A DNA stretch of 39,948 nt. Source: Arsenicitalea aurantiaca. GTDB lineage: Bacteria > Pseudomonadota > Alphaproteobacteria > Rhizobiales > Devosiaceae. Numbering within the stretch: position 1 is the stretch's first letter; the number at the start of each line of letters is the position of its first letter. The position numbers were made by a program, and so were the translations under genes. Below, in pieces: positions 1-7,825 of the stretch. The notes under the pieces were generated by a model. That model saw only the letters and a list, made by a program, of their open reading frames with translations. It searched no databases and was not told the DNA's origin. Where the stretch lies: contig NZ_RZNJ01000002.1 in the NCBI RefSeq assembly GCF_003994485.1, positions 1,383 to 41,330 of the forward strand, read 5' to 3'.

Positions 1-1
1 C

Positions 2-154
2 CTGGCGCTGCTGATCCAGCAGCTTGCCTACCCGCTCTTCGGCATCGACACCACCCTTGCCGAGGACAGCGCGATTGCCGCGCTCTTCATGCTGGGCTCG
101 CTGGCGCGCTCCTACCTGCTGCGCCGCCTGTTCGAGCGCCTGCAGGCCTTCTGA
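2..154 (+). CDS. DUF7220-like small membrane protein (C-terminal part; 5' end outside window)
   Basis: The reading frame is open from the window edge and ends at TGA 152-154, giving 50 residues. It shows a hydrophobic stretch, then a phage-type small membrane protein ending with the motifs LFGIDTTLAED and LARSYLLRRLFERLQ. From memory this matches the DUF7220 family, found beside terminase genes in alphaproteobacterial prophages; its function is unknown. The next gene starts 3 bp after the stop, a typical prophage packing-module arrangement. The family call is from recall of the C-terminal motif only, so it is moderately sure. Confidence 0.55.
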   Translation: MALLIQQLAYPLFGIDTTLAEDSAIAALFMLGSLARSYLLRRLFERLQAF

Positions 155-157
155 GCC

Positions 158-395
158 ATGCGCGGTCGCAAGCCCAAGCCCACGGCGCTCAAAGTGATCG
201 AGGGCAATCCCGGACACCGGCCGCTCAATCATCGTGAGCCAAGGCCTCAGCCGGGGGTCCCTACCTGTCCGTCGCACCTCTCCCCAACGGCGAAAGCGGA
301 ATGGAAACGGCTGGCCCGGCAGCTTCACGGGCTGGGCGTGCTGAGCGAACTCGACCGGAGCGCCCTTGCCGCCTATTGCCAGGCCTACCGGCGGG
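158..395 (+). pseudogene. Phage terminase small subunit, P27 family, truncated by IS sequence
   Basis: The first 79 or so residues (MRGRKPKPTALKVIEGNPG through the AAYCQAYRR region) are typical of P27-family terminase small subunits, which bind phage DNA and start packaging with the large subunit. Similarity stops near 390-400. From there the plus-strand frame is only the antisense of an IS3 transposase, so the nominal stop at 808 is not the gene's own. The large subunit and capsid genes that normally follow are absent. It is therefore a dead remnant. The exact breakpoint is inferred to about 10 bp from where family similarity ends. Confidence 0.8.
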
Positions 396-567
396 CCAAT
401 GCGACAATGTCTTCGGTAAGTTGCTGCTCGTCGTCCCGGCCGCGAGGAATGCGGCGCTGCGTGGAGCGATGCTGCCCCAGCACGCGGCATATCCGGCGCT
501 CCGACACGCGCTTCGGCAAAACCGAGCGAACATGGTCGATGCAGGCACGGCGGCGCGAGGGGCTCAG
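395..567 (-). pseudogene. IS3-family transposase OrfB, N-terminal fragment
   Basis: Directly after and slightly overlapping orfA, in another frame, the minus strand reads SPSRRRACIDHVRSVLPKR, then RRICRVLGQHRSTQRR and LTEDIVALA, the normal N-terminal region of IS3 OrfB. The frame breaks at about 395 where terminase sequence begins. The DDE catalytic core is wholly missing. Confidence 0.7.
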
Positions 568-842
568 AAGTTTCCCCGCGCAGCCTCCGTCAGGATCAGC
601 TTGTCCAGGGTCAGATCGGCCACCGCCTTGCGAAGCCGTTCGTTCTCCTTCTGGAGCTCCTTCAACTGCCGAAGCTGGTCACGGCTCATGCCGCCATACT
701 GCTTGCGCCACCTGTAATACGTCAGCTCGGAAACGCCGATCTGGCGAACCGCATCCGCCATCGCCAGGCCTTGGCCGCGCAGAACTTCAACCTGCCGAAG
801 CTTCGTGACAATCTCGTCGGGCTTGTGTCGCTTGTTTGCCAT
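564..842 (-). CDS. IS3-family transposase OrfA (HTH protein)
   Basis: This 92-aa protein has an N-terminal helix-turn-helix (DEIVTKLRQVEVLRGQGL, then VSELTYYRWRKQYGG) and a C-terminal leucine-zipper-like segment (QLKELQKENERLRKAVADL). This is the standard IS3 OrfA layout: it binds the IS ends and normally makes OrfAB by programmed frameshifting. A strong ribosome-binding site (AGGAGG) lies on the minus strand upstream of the ATG at 842. The gene is intact, but its element is truncated, so any protein would lack the catalytic partner. Confidence 0.85.
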   Translation of the reverse strand: MANKRHKPDEIVTKLRQVEVLRGQGLAMADAVRQIGVSELTYYRWRKQYGGMSRDQLRQLKELQKENERLRKAVADLTLDKLILTEAARGNF

Positions 843-905
843 CGTGGTCCTCCTTTATGGTCAAAACCATACTTCAAGGTGGACCCGTTCAATGGGGGTG
901 GATCA

Positions 906-964
906 GCGGCAAATACCGGGACGTCATCCTGCCGATGACCGTCATTCGTCGGCTCGACGCAGTG
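906..964 (+). pseudogene. hsdM: Internal scrap of a type I restriction-modification methyltransferase (hsdM)
   Basis: Codons 908-964 read GKYRDVILPMTVIRRLDAV. This is a hallmark N-terminal segment of HsdM-type N6-adenine methyltransferases of type I restriction systems. The bases before it (GC of a lost CGC codon) fit the usual Arg-Gly-Lys-Tyr sequence, which supports the IS boundary at 905/906. The sequence passes straight into the second IS3 gene at about 964. Only about 20 codons remain, so this is a fossil of a host or island R-M locus disrupted by IS activity. Confidence 0.65.
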
Positions 965-1740
965 TCCATGATCAGATCATAGAGATGGCGCTTGAGCACT
1001 CTGAACTGTCGCCTCGGGAACTGGCGGTTCGGTTCACTGACGAGAAGGGCTACTTCGTATCTGAAGCCAGTGTTTACCGGCTCTTGAAGGCCCACGACCT
1101 GATCACCAGCCCGGCCTATGTGGTGATCAAGGCCGCCGATGCGTTCCATACCAAAACCACCCGGCCCAACCAGATGTGGCAGACCGATTTTACCTATTTC
1201 AAGATCATCGGCTGGGGCTGGATGTATCTCTCCACCGTGCTCGACGATTATTCCCGCTACATCATCGCCTGGAAGCTGTGCTCAACGATGCGGGCCCAGG
1301 ACGTTACCGACACGCTGGACATGGCTCTGGCAGCCTCAGGGTGCGACCAAGCCAATGTTCACCACAAGCCTCGGCTGCTTAGCGATAATGGCCCCAGCTA
1401 CATCGCCGGGGAGCTGGCCGATTACATCCAGGCCAACCGGATGAGCCACGTGCGCGGCGCGCCCTGTCACCCCCAGACCCAGGGCAAGATCGAGCGCTGG
1501 CACCAGACGCTCAAGAACCGCGTGCTACTGGAAAACTACTTCCTGCCCGGCGATCTCGAGGCCCAGATCGCCGCTTTCATCGAACATTACAATGATCGGC
1601 GTTACCACGAGAGCCTCGACAACGTGACCCCGGCCGATGCCTACTTCGGAAGGGCACAAACCATCATCAAACAACGAGAAAGGATCAAACGACAGACCAT
1701 CGAGCATCGGCGCTTGCAACACCGCAATCTCGCCGCATAA
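964..1740 (+). pseudogene. IS3-family transposase OrfB, 5'-truncated, catalytic core intact
   Basis: From about 964 the frame encodes the C-terminal 258 residues of an IS3-type transposase (rve integrase core). The DD35E triad is visible: Asp at 1186 (WQTDFTYF), Asp at 1384 (LSDNGPSY) and Glu at 1492 (GKIERWHQ), with exactly 35 residues between the last two. The N-terminal HTH part is missing; upstream residues of the same open frame come from hsdM and antisense IS sequence, so the frame's nominal start near 805 is an artefact. It differs from the IS fragment at 395-905 and lies on the opposite strand. It is inactive or acts only in trans. Confidence 0.85.
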
Positions 1741-1742
1741 CA

Positions 1743-2231
1743 TTAACCCACAGACGAGGCCAACGCTCCTCTATTCAACGCACCAAATTGCGCCAAATCA
1801 TCTGACGACGGACACGTCTTTCCCAGCCGATAGGGCAGGGCGCACTCCTCCAGCGTGGTGCGGTCGAGTTCCTGAAGAAACATCTCGCGCGCGCCTGCCA
1901 GCTTTCCCTTGAGTCGACAGTTCGGCGTCAGGACGCACGCTCCACCGTCCTCCCGAAAGCACTCGACGAGTGCCTGCCTGTTTTCAAGAAGCCGGACCAC
2001 CTCTCCGATGGTGATCGTTTCCGCCGGGCGAGCCAGACGGATACCGCCCCCGGCACCTCTTTGACTGGTGAGAATCCCCGCTGTGACCAGTTGGCGCACG
2101 ACCTTGGTCAAATGATTGCGGGAGATCATCATTTCGCTCGCGATCTCTTCGGTCGTGAAGACGCGATCGGGCTCGCGAGCCATCCGCATGAGGGCGCGTA
2201 GCCCGAAATCTGTGAAGAATGTGAGACGCAT
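1743..2231 (-). CDS. nsrR: Rrf2-family regulator, NsrR-like nitric-oxide sensor
   Basis: This 162-aa protein is a typical Rrf2 winged-helix regulator: MRLTFFTDFGLRALM start, wing with GAGGGIRLARPAE, then three cysteines C91, C99 and C105 in ECFREDGGAC and NCRLKGK. Three cysteines at this place ligate the NO-sensitive Fe-S cluster in NsrR (family knowledge). NsrR represses NO-detoxifying genes, and NO releases it. It is divergent from the truncated haemoglobin and oxidase operon, with an 82-bp shared promoter region containing a strong palindrome. IscR or another Rrf2 member is less likely given the globin neighbour. Confidence 0.85.
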   Translation of the reverse strand: MRLTFFTDFGLRALMRMAREPDRVFTTEEIASEMMISRNHLTKVVRQLVTAGILTSQRGAGGGIRLARPAETITIGEVVRLLENRQALVECFREDGGACVLTPNCRLKGKLAGAREMFLQELDRTTLEECALPYRLGKTCPSSDDLAQFGALNRGALASSVG

Positions 2232-2277
2232 TGTCGCTGAGACCTATCAGCAATTGTGCATATGAGCCAACTCGACT

Positions 2278-2302
2278 AAATAGGTATTTAAAATACCAAT
2301 TT
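2278..2302. promoter_or_regulatory. Likely Rrf2/NsrR operator palindrome
   Basis: Two 7-bp arms, GGTATTT and AAATACC, are perfect inverted repeats around a single A at 2290. The symmetry extends to 12-1-12 bp with one mismatch pair (2282/2298). AT-rich palindromes of about 23-25 bp with a one-base centre are typical of NsrR sites. It lies between the divergent nsrR-like and globin genes, only 11 bp before the globin ATG, where bound regulator would block transcription or overlap the promoter. Confidence 0.7.
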
Positions 2303-2313
2303 TGAGAGCCGCC

Positions 2314-2775
2314 ATGACCAGTTTTGATCGGCGCCAAGCCCTTTCCAAGGAAATCTGCGCGAAAACGGGCCTCGACGAGGATGTCATCGAATCGCTTGTC
2401 CGGAATTTTTACGACAAGGTCCGGATGGATCCGTTGCTTGGTCCGGTATTCGCAGAGCGCATCGACGACTGGACGCCGCACCTTGAGAAAATGATCGAGT
2501 TCTGGTCGTCGGTGGCGTTGCTGACCGGCCGCTATCACGGACAGCCGATGCAAAAACATCTGCCGCTGCCGGTCGATGCCCGTCATTTCGACCGCTGGCT
2601 GGAGCTTTTCAGGCAAACCGCTTTCGAAACATGCAGTCGGCAGGGCGCTGCCCATGTCATCGAACGGGCCGAACGCATCGCCGAAAGCCTCGAGATGGGT
2701 ATTGCCGCCAACCGCGGGGCAATCCTCGGCAGGGGCGAGCGTTTTCATCTCGATCTTCCGGAGGGCGCCGCATGA
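2314..2775 (+). CDS. Group III truncated haemoglobin
   Basis: A 153-aa globin. ATG 2314 is preferred over the in-frame TTG at 2302, because the GAGAG ribosome-binding site at 2304-2308 sits just before it. Group III features are the FY pair at residues 32-33 (B9/B10), the W of IEFWSSV in the E helix, and the proximal His at about H82 in QKHLPL followed by HFDRWLELF. Such globins bind O2 and NO; roles in NO dioxygenation or oxygen handling for oxidases are proposed for the family. It is the first gene of an overlapping train into the cbb3 oxidase genes; its stop overlaps the next start (ATGA). Confidence 0.9.
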   Translation: MTSFDRRQALSKEICAKTGLDEDVIESLVRNFYDKVRMDPLLGPVFAERIDDWTPHLEKMIEFWSSVALLTGRYHGQPMQKHLPLPVDARHFDRWLELFRQTAFETCSRQGAAHVIERAERIAESLEMGIAANRGAILGRGERFHLDLPEGAA

Positions 2776-3344
2776 CACCGGGGACGAGAACGCACGCACC
2801 ATCGTATGACGGCTCCCGCGAAAACCGCCCGCTGGAGAGCGGAAGGCCGGCTGCCCTGCGCCGAGAGCAACAGGCGGCCCATGCCCTTCCCGCCCTCATC
2901 GTCGCGACACTCTGGCTGGGGATGCTCATCGGCGTTTCCTTTCTTGCCACGCCGATCAAATTCGCCGCGCCGACGCTTTCGCTACCCGTGGCTCTCGATG
3001 TCGGCCGCGTGACCTTCGGATTGTTCTCCAAGGTCGAGTGGGCCATGGCCGTCGTGCTTATCGCGGCTGTTTTCCTGACCCGCGCCACTCTTGCCATCCG
3101 CGTGGCGGCCATCGTCACGATCACGGTCGTCGCGGGGCAGGCGATTTGGCTTCTGCCCATTCTTGACGCTCGCATCGAAGCGGTCATCGCCGGTTCGCCC
3201 CAGCCGCCGTCGCATCACCATACGGCTTACGTCGTGATGGAGGCAGTCAAGGTAATTGGTCTGCTGGTGTCCGGCCTTGCCGCGTCGCTTGCTCTCTCAC
3301 CCCTCCATTCCCAGCCCGAGGGTATTGCCGGAGGCGCAAAATGA
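2772..3344 (+). CDS. Four-helix integral membrane protein of the globin-cbb3 operon
   Basis: 190 aa. After a charged N-terminus of about 40 residues, four hydrophobic segments follow (around residues 43-60, 72-96, 99-125 and 150-170). A conserved-looking [17 protein letters not shown] motif and a [14 protein letters not shown] segment resemble DUF4149-like small membrane proteins. I do not know its function. Its start overlaps the globin stop by 4 bp and its stop overlaps the ccoN start, so it is translationally coupled to both; a role in oxidase assembly or oxygen/NO delivery is a guess from position. Confidence 0.7.
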   Translation: MTPGTRTHAPSYDGSRENRPLESGRPAALRREQQAAHALPALIVATLWLGMLIGVSFLATPIKFAAPTLSLPVALDVGRVTFGLFSKVEWAMAVVLIAAVFLTRATLAIRVAAIVTITVVAGQAIWLLPILDARIEAVIAGSPQPPSHHHTAYVVMEAVKVIGLLVSGLAASLALSPLHSQPEGIAGGAK

Positions 3345-4984
3345 TCGCTCAACTTACACGGAACGAGCGCCACAACGCGCTGATCATCCTGGGGGTCGTC
3401 GGCCTCGCCGGGGCCGCACTCGGGCTTGCGGGACGCAACGACCTGCTCGGATATCACGGCCTGCTGATCGTCCTCTTCTCGGCGATGGTCGCGCTCCCCG
3501 TCATCCGGGCGCTCGACGCTCCCGAGCCCACGCTCGACCGGGAAGACGAGTATTACGACGACCCGATCCGTGTGGGTGTGATCCTGACCATGATCTGGGC
3601 CGTCTTCGGCATGTTCGTCGGCGTGTGGGTCGCCGCGCTCCTGGCATGGCCGGAACTCACCTTCACCGATCAGGCATGGGCGAGCTTCGGGCGCCTCAGG
3701 CCCGCGCATACGACGGGCGTCATCTTCGGCTTCGGCGGCAACGCGCTGATTGCCACTTCCTTCCACGTCCTCCAGCGCACGTCGCGCGCGCGCCTCGCAG
3801 GGCAGGTGACGCCGTGGTTCGTGCTCATAGGCTACAACCTCTTCTGCCTGCTCGCCGTCACCGGCTATTTCCTGGGCATTACCCAGTCGAAGGAATATGC
3901 CGAGCCCGAGTGGTACGCCGACCTGTGGCTCGTGATCGTATGGGTCACCTATTTCGTGCTCTACCTGCGCACGCTGGCGCGGCGCAAGGAGCCGCACATA
4001 TACGTCGCCAACTGGTACTTTCTCGCCTTCATCGTGGTTGTGGCGATCCTCCACATCGTCAATGGCCTCGCCGTGCCGATCTCGTGGGGCAGCGCCAAAT
4101 CCTACACGATCTATTCCGGCGTGCAGGATGCGATGACGCAATGGTGGTACGGCCACAACGCGGTGGCCTTCTTCCTGACGGCCGGCTTCCTTGGCATGCT
4201 CTATTACTACCTGCCCAAGCGCGCCGAGCGGCCGATCTTTTCCTACCGCCTGTCGATCATCTCGTTTTGGGGCATCACCTTCATGTATATGTGGGCAGGC
4301 TCGCACCACCTACATTATACAGCGCTGCCGCACTGGGTGCAGACATTGGGTATGACCTTCTCGGTGATGCTGCTGGTACCCTCTTGGGCGTCGGCCGGCA
4401 ACGCGCTCCTGACGCTGAACGGAGCCTGGCACAAGGTGCGCGACGACGCCACGCTGCGCTTCATGATGATCGCCGCGGTCTTTTACGGCATCACGACCTT
4501 CGAAGGCTCGTTCCTCGCGATCCGCGCGGTCAACTCGCTGTCGCACTATACCGACTGGACGATCGGCCACGTCCATGCCGGGGCGCTCGGCTGGGTCGCG
4601 ATGATCACCTTCGGATCGATCTATACGTTCGTGCCCTCGCTATGGGGCCGCGAGCGGATGTATTCCAATACGCTTGTCGAGGTGCATTTCTGGTGTGCGC
4701 TGATCGGCACGCTGATCTATGTCTTCGCGATGTGGAACTCGGGCATCATCCAGGGCCTGATGTGGCGAACCTACAACGACAGCGGCACGCTGACCTATTC
4801 CTTCCTGGAATCACTCGTGGCGATGCATCCCTACTACATCGCGCGCACACTCGGCGGGCTGCTCTTCTTCATCGGGGCCGTCGTTGGAACCTACAACATC
4901 TACATGACCATCCGCGGCACTACCGCGCCGCGCGCAGCGGCCGGCGATGTTCCCGTGGGCCGACCGCTGGCGCCGGGAGAGTGA
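3341..4984 (+). CDS. ccoN: cbb3-type cytochrome c oxidase subunit I (CcoN)
   Basis: 547 aa, 12 or more membrane helices. It is the catalytic subunit of the high-affinity C-family haem-copper oxidase in the inner membrane; it reduces O2 to water and pumps protons. Metal ligands are visible: H123 (RPAHTTG) for low-spin haem b, H272 in [11 protein letters not shown] and H322-H323 in GSHHLHY for CuB, and H410/H412 in [10 protein letters not shown] for the haems. The N-terminus is longer than in many CcoN proteins, with an extra hydrophobic segment. The start overlaps the preceding stop. cbb3 enzymes also have some NO reductase activity (family knowledge), which fits an NsrR-like neighbour. Confidence 0.97.
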   Translation: MIAQLTRNERHNALIILGVVGLAGAALGLAGRNDLLGYHGLLIVLFSAMVALPVIRALDAPEPTLDREDEYYDDPIRVGVILTMIWAVFGMFVGVWVAALLAWPELTFTDQAWASFGRLRPAHTTGVIFGFGGNALIATSFHVLQRTSRARLAGQVTPWFVLIGYNLFCLLAVTGYFLGITQSKEYAEPEWYADLWLVIVWVTYFVLYLRTLARRKEPHIYVANWYFLAFIVVVAILHIVNGLAVPISWGSAKSYTIYSGVQDAMTQWWYGHNAVAFFLTAGFLGMLYYYLPKRAERPIFSYRLSIISFWGITFMYMWAGSHHLHYTALPHWVQTLGMTFSVMLLVPSWASAGNALLTLNGAWHKVRDDATLRFMMIAAVFYGITTFEGSFLAIRAVNSLSHYTDWTIGHVHAGALGWVAMITFGSIYTFVPSLWGRERMYSNTLVEVHFWCALIGTLIYVFAMWNSGIIQGLMWRTYNDSGTLTYSFLESLVAMHPYYIARTLGGLLFFIGAVVGTYNIYMTIRGTTAPRAAAGDVPVGRPLAPGE

Positions 4985-5718
4985 TGATGCCGGAATTTCA
5001 CAGGAAACTCGAACGCTCCTCGATCGGCTTCGTTCTGGCCATCGTCGGCGTCGCCTCGATCGGCGGTCTGGTGGAGATCGCGCCGCTCTTCACCATCGAC
5101 GAGACCGTGGAGACGGTAGAGGACATGCGGGTCTATACGCCGCTCGAACTTGCCGGCCGCAACATCTATGTCCGTGAGGGCTGCTACGCCTGCCACAGCC
5201 AGATGATCCGCACGCTGCGCGACGAGGTCGAGCGCTACGGTCCTTATTCGCTGGCGGTCGAGTCGCAATACGACTATCCGATGCTGTGGGGGTCAAAGCG
5301 CACCGGTCCCGATCTGGCGCGCGTTGGCGGCAAATATTCCGACGAATGGCATGTCGCGCACCTGATCAATCCGCGCGACGTGGTGCCGGAATCCAACATG
5401 CCGGGCTATGGCTGGCTGGCGCGCAACCAGCTCAGGACCGACGATCTCTCCCATCATCTGGCCGCGATGCAGACCCTTGGCGTGCCCTATACCGACGAGA
5501 TGGTCGCCAATGCGCCGCGCGATGCCTTCGCCCAGGCCTTTCCCGACAGCGCCATGGCCGATGCGATGGTCGAACGCTATGGCGCGGCCACCAACGTGCG
5601 CGCGTTCGCTGGCGACCGCAACACGTTGACCGAAATGGACGCGCTCGTCGCCTATCTCCAGATTCTGGGCCGCCTCACGGACGCTGCTCACGAGCAGGCA
5701 AGCGCGGAGGTCGAGTGA
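4984..5718 (+). CDS. ccoO: cbb3 oxidase subunit II, monohaem cytochrome c (CcoO)
   Basis: 244 aa with one N-terminal membrane anchor (about residues 13-36) and a periplasmic c-type domain with a single haem site C67-Y-A-C70-H71 ([10 protein letters not shown]). The ESNMPGY motif gives the likely axial Met. It passes electrons from CcoP to the CcoN core. ATG 4984 overlaps the ccoN stop; a second ATG follows directly at 4987. The length is standard for the family. Confidence 0.97.
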   Translation: MMPEFHRKLERSSIGFVLAIVGVASIGGLVEIAPLFTIDETVETVEDMRVYTPLELAGRNIYVREGCYACHSQMIRTLRDEVERYGPYSLAVESQYDYPMLWGSKRTGPDLARVGGKYSDEWHVAHLINPRDVVPESNMPGYGWLARNQLRTDDLSHHLAAMQTLGVPYTDEMVANAPRDAFAQAFPDSAMADAMVERYGAATNVRAFAGDRNTLTEMDALVAYLQILGRLTDAAHEQASAEVE

Positions 5719-5888
5719 TGGGGATCGACCACGAAACCCTTGTCGGCTTCGCCAAGAGTTGGGGCCTCTTTTATCTGATCGCCATGGCGATCGGCGTTCT
5801 CATCTACACATTCTGGCCCAGGAACAGGAAACGCTTCGACCGCGCCAAGAACAGCATTCTCGACAAGGACGACAAGCCATGGCGGTAA
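5718..5888 (+). CDS. ccoQ: cbb3 oxidase subunit CcoQ
   Basis: 56 aa, beginning [19 protein letters not shown], one membrane helix (about residues 15-33) followed by a basic FWPRNRKRFDRAK stretch, as in CcoQ/FixQ. It stabilises the oxidase complex. The ATG overlaps the ccoO stop by one base (TGATG), and the stop overlaps the ccoP start by 10 bp. The position between ccoO and ccoP confirms the call. Confidence 0.93.
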   Translation: MGIDHETLVGFAKSWGLFYLIAMAIGVLIYTFWPRNRKRFDRAKNSILDKDDKPWR

Positions 5889-6781
5889 AGGAAGACGACC
5901 CCGTCACGGGCAAGCAGACAACAGGCCATGACTGGAACGGGATCAAGGAACTGGACACGCCGGTTCCGCGCGTCGTCATCTTCTTCCTGATCGTGACGGC
6001 GCTCTTTTCGACCGTCTACTGGATATTGATGCCGGCATGGCCGCTCGGCGTCACCTATACGCGCGGCCTGCTTGGTATCGACCAGCAGACCTCGGTCGAG
6101 AATGCATTGATCCGGGGAGCGATACAAAGAGAGGATTGGGAACGCGAGATCGCAACCCTCCCCTATGACGAGATCGAAGCTCGTCCCGAATTAATGCAGA
6201 TCGTCAAGGAATCGGGGAATACGCTCTTCGGTGACAATTGCGCGGCCTGCCACGGATTGGACGGATCGGGTCGCGTAGGCTATCCTGACCTAACCTCAGG
6301 CAGATGGTTGTGGGGCGGCGATCCCGAAACGGTAGAGGAGACGCTGCGCGTCGGCATCAACTCCTCACACCCTGAAGGCCGCTTCGCACAAATGCCGGCC
6401 TTTGGTGACGGCATGCTCGATCGCACCGAGATTGCCGCGGTTGTTTCCTATATCCGTTCCAATGCGGAAGGCATCGATGATCTGGGTGAACTCGACGCAC
6501 AGGGCGTGGAGGACGGGTACGAACTATATGCGATGAATTGCGCCGCTTGCCATGGTGAGGACGCGCGCGGCAACCGCGAGCTCGGGGCACCCGATCTCCT
6601 CGATGCGCATTGGCTTTATGGCAGCGATCGCACGGATCTGTTCCAAACCATTTCCAATGGACGCGCCGGCCACATGCCTCAATGGGAGGATCGCCTCAGC
6701 CTCGTGCAGCGCCGGATCCTCGCCCTCTACGTCGGGTCACTGTCCCCTGCTGAACGCCTGGAGGCGCTCGATGTCGAGTGA
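5879..6781 (+). CDS. ccoP: cbb3 oxidase subunit III, dihaem cytochrome c (CcoP)
   Basis: 300 aa. The N-terminal sequence DWNGIKELDTPVPR is a CcoP signature, followed by a membrane anchor (about residues 31-51) and two cytochrome c domains with haem sites C121-A-A-C124-H and C221-A-A-C224-H. It accepts electrons from soluble or bc1-linked cytochromes and hands them to CcoO. The gene overlaps ccoQ and its end overlaps the next small gene by 11 bp. Confidence 0.97.
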   Translation: MAVKEDDPVTGKQTTGHDWNGIKELDTPVPRVVIFFLIVTALFSTVYWILMPAWPLGVTYTRGLLGIDQQTSVENALIRGAIQREDWEREIATLPYDEIEARPELMQIVKESGNTLFGDNCAACHGLDGSGRVGYPDLTSGRWLWGGDPETVEETLRVGINSSHPEGRFAQMPAFGDGMLDRTEIAAVVSYIRSNAEGIDDLGELDAQGVEDGYELYAMNCAACHGEDARGNRELGAPDLLDAHWLYGSDRTDLFQTISNGRAGHMPQWEDRLSLVQRRILALYVGSLSPAERLEALDVE

Positions 6782-6971
6782 GGTTATCAAGCATCAGGGC
6801 CGTTTGAGCCGGCGAAGCTGGCTATGGATCATGATTTTACTGGCTCTGTTTCTCGGCGCTAACGTGCATCTTCTCTATGTTGCGATCACGTCGACCCCCG
6901 ACTGCGTCTCGCACCTCAAGGCCCCCGACGAAGCCGGCTCGGCCTATCGCGCCGCTCGATCTTCATGCTGA
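6771..6971 (+). CDS. 66-aa single-helix membrane protein in the position of ccoGH
   Basis: Starts at ATG 6771 inside the end of ccoP and encodes 66 residues: a short basic head, one membrane helix (WLWIMILLALFLGANVHLLYVAI, about residues 17-39), and a periplasmic tail with two cysteines (C44, C66). The overlapping start indicates co-translation with the oxidase. I do not recognise the family with certainty. It is shorter than FixH/CcoH (about 150-170 aa) and lacks its domain. A role in cbb3 assembly is only suggested by position. Confidence 0.65.
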   Translation: MSSEVIKHQGRLSRRSWLWIMILLALFLGANVHLLYVAITSTPDCVSHLKAPDEAGSAYRAARSSC

Positions 6972-6999
6972 AACTGATCTCGCCGAGAAAGACGCTGCC

Positions 7000-7824
7000 A
7001 TGAGCTCCGCTCCCACCGCGAAACATGCCGAGGCCACCGCATCCGTGGCAATCGGAACCCTTTCCGCCAATGCCCCCTTGGGATGGGTCGCGGCTGGCTG
7101 GCGTGATTTCGCGAACCGTCCCGGGCTCAGCCTGGCCTATGGAGCGGCAGTCCTTGCCGTATCGGCGGTTGCGCTCGTGCTGATCATTTTGGGCGGCTGG
7201 GGCAATGTTCTGTTCCCCGCGCTGGCCGCCTTCATGATCGTCGGCCCCGTCATCGCGGTCGGTCTTTACGAAAAAAGCCGCTTGCTCGAAATGGGAGAAA
7301 AGCCCCGACTGCGTGACATGGTCTGGGTGGGCTTTCGTGCCGGCCAGCAGATTTTCTTCATCGGCGCGATCCTGGCGTTGCTGGGGGTCCTGTGGATGCG
7401 CGCTGCATTCATCACTTACGCATTGTTCTTCGGCTGGCGTGCCATGCCTGACGACTTCTGGGAGGTCGTCCAGGTTCTCCTCCTCACACCTGTAGGCCTC
7501 GCGATGATCGCAACTGGCAGCGTCATTGGCGCGTTGTTCGCGGCGCTTGCTTTTGCCGTGAGCGCGTTTTCCATCCCCATGCTGCTCGACAGGGATATCG
7601 ACGCTTTCACAGCCATGGGAACGAGCACGAGATTGGCCTGGCGCAATCTCCCCGCCATGATCGCGTGGGGCGCGATCCTGCTCCTCGCCTTCATCGTATC
7701 GGTGGCAACCGGGCTCCTCGCCCTCGTGATCCTCTTCCCGTTGATCGGGCACGCGACATGGCACGCCTATGGCGCGGTGCGGAAGGTGGCCGGCGATCTT
7801 TCGGGTGTCGAACGGAGAGTCTGA
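7000..7824 (+). CDS. DUF2189 family integral membrane protein
   Basis: 274 aa with about six hydrophobic helices, in the DUF2189 pattern: LGWVAAGWRDFANRPGLSLAYG near the N-terminus, then FPALAAFMIVGPVIAVGLYEKSRLLE and FPLIGHATWHAYGAVR at the end. The family is common near respiratory and copper genes in Alpha- and Betaproteobacteria; its function is unknown. Start ATG 7000 lies 28 bp after the previous stop. It sits between ccoP and ccoI, where ccoG and ccoH usually are. Confidence 0.85.
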   Translation: MSSAPTAKHAEATASVAIGTLSANAPLGWVAAGWRDFANRPGLSLAYGAAVLAVSAVALVLIILGGWGNVLFPALAAFMIVGPVIAVGLYEKSRLLEMGEKPRLRDMVWVGFRAGQQIFFIGAILALLGVLWMRAAFITYALFFGWRAMPDDFWEVVQVLLLTPVGLAMIATGSVIGALFAALAFAVSAFSIPMLLDRDIDAFTAMGTSTRLAWRNLPAMIAWGAILLLAFIVSVATGLLALVILFPLIGHATWHAYGAVRKVAGDLSGVERRV

Positions 7825-7825
7825 A

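Larger units (their letters stand above)
395..905 (-). mobile_element. IS3-family insertion sequence fragment (5' part: orfA and start of orfB)
   Basis: Minus-strand IS3-family element cut inside orfB. The outer end is probably base 905: read on the minus strand, the sequence there starts TGATCCACCCCC, and IS3 elements usually begin with TG. The bases just beyond (906 on) resume an unrelated gene (hsdM remnant). The other end meets the terminase remnant near 395, where orfB breaks off after about 58 codons. Since orfB and the second inverted repeat are missing, the copy cannot move by itself. Confidence 0.75.

Noticed and set aside
3256-5718. Plus-strand 820-codon open frame across ccoN
   Set aside because: Most of it is an out-of-frame reading of ccoN; only its final part (from 4984) is real, as ccoO.
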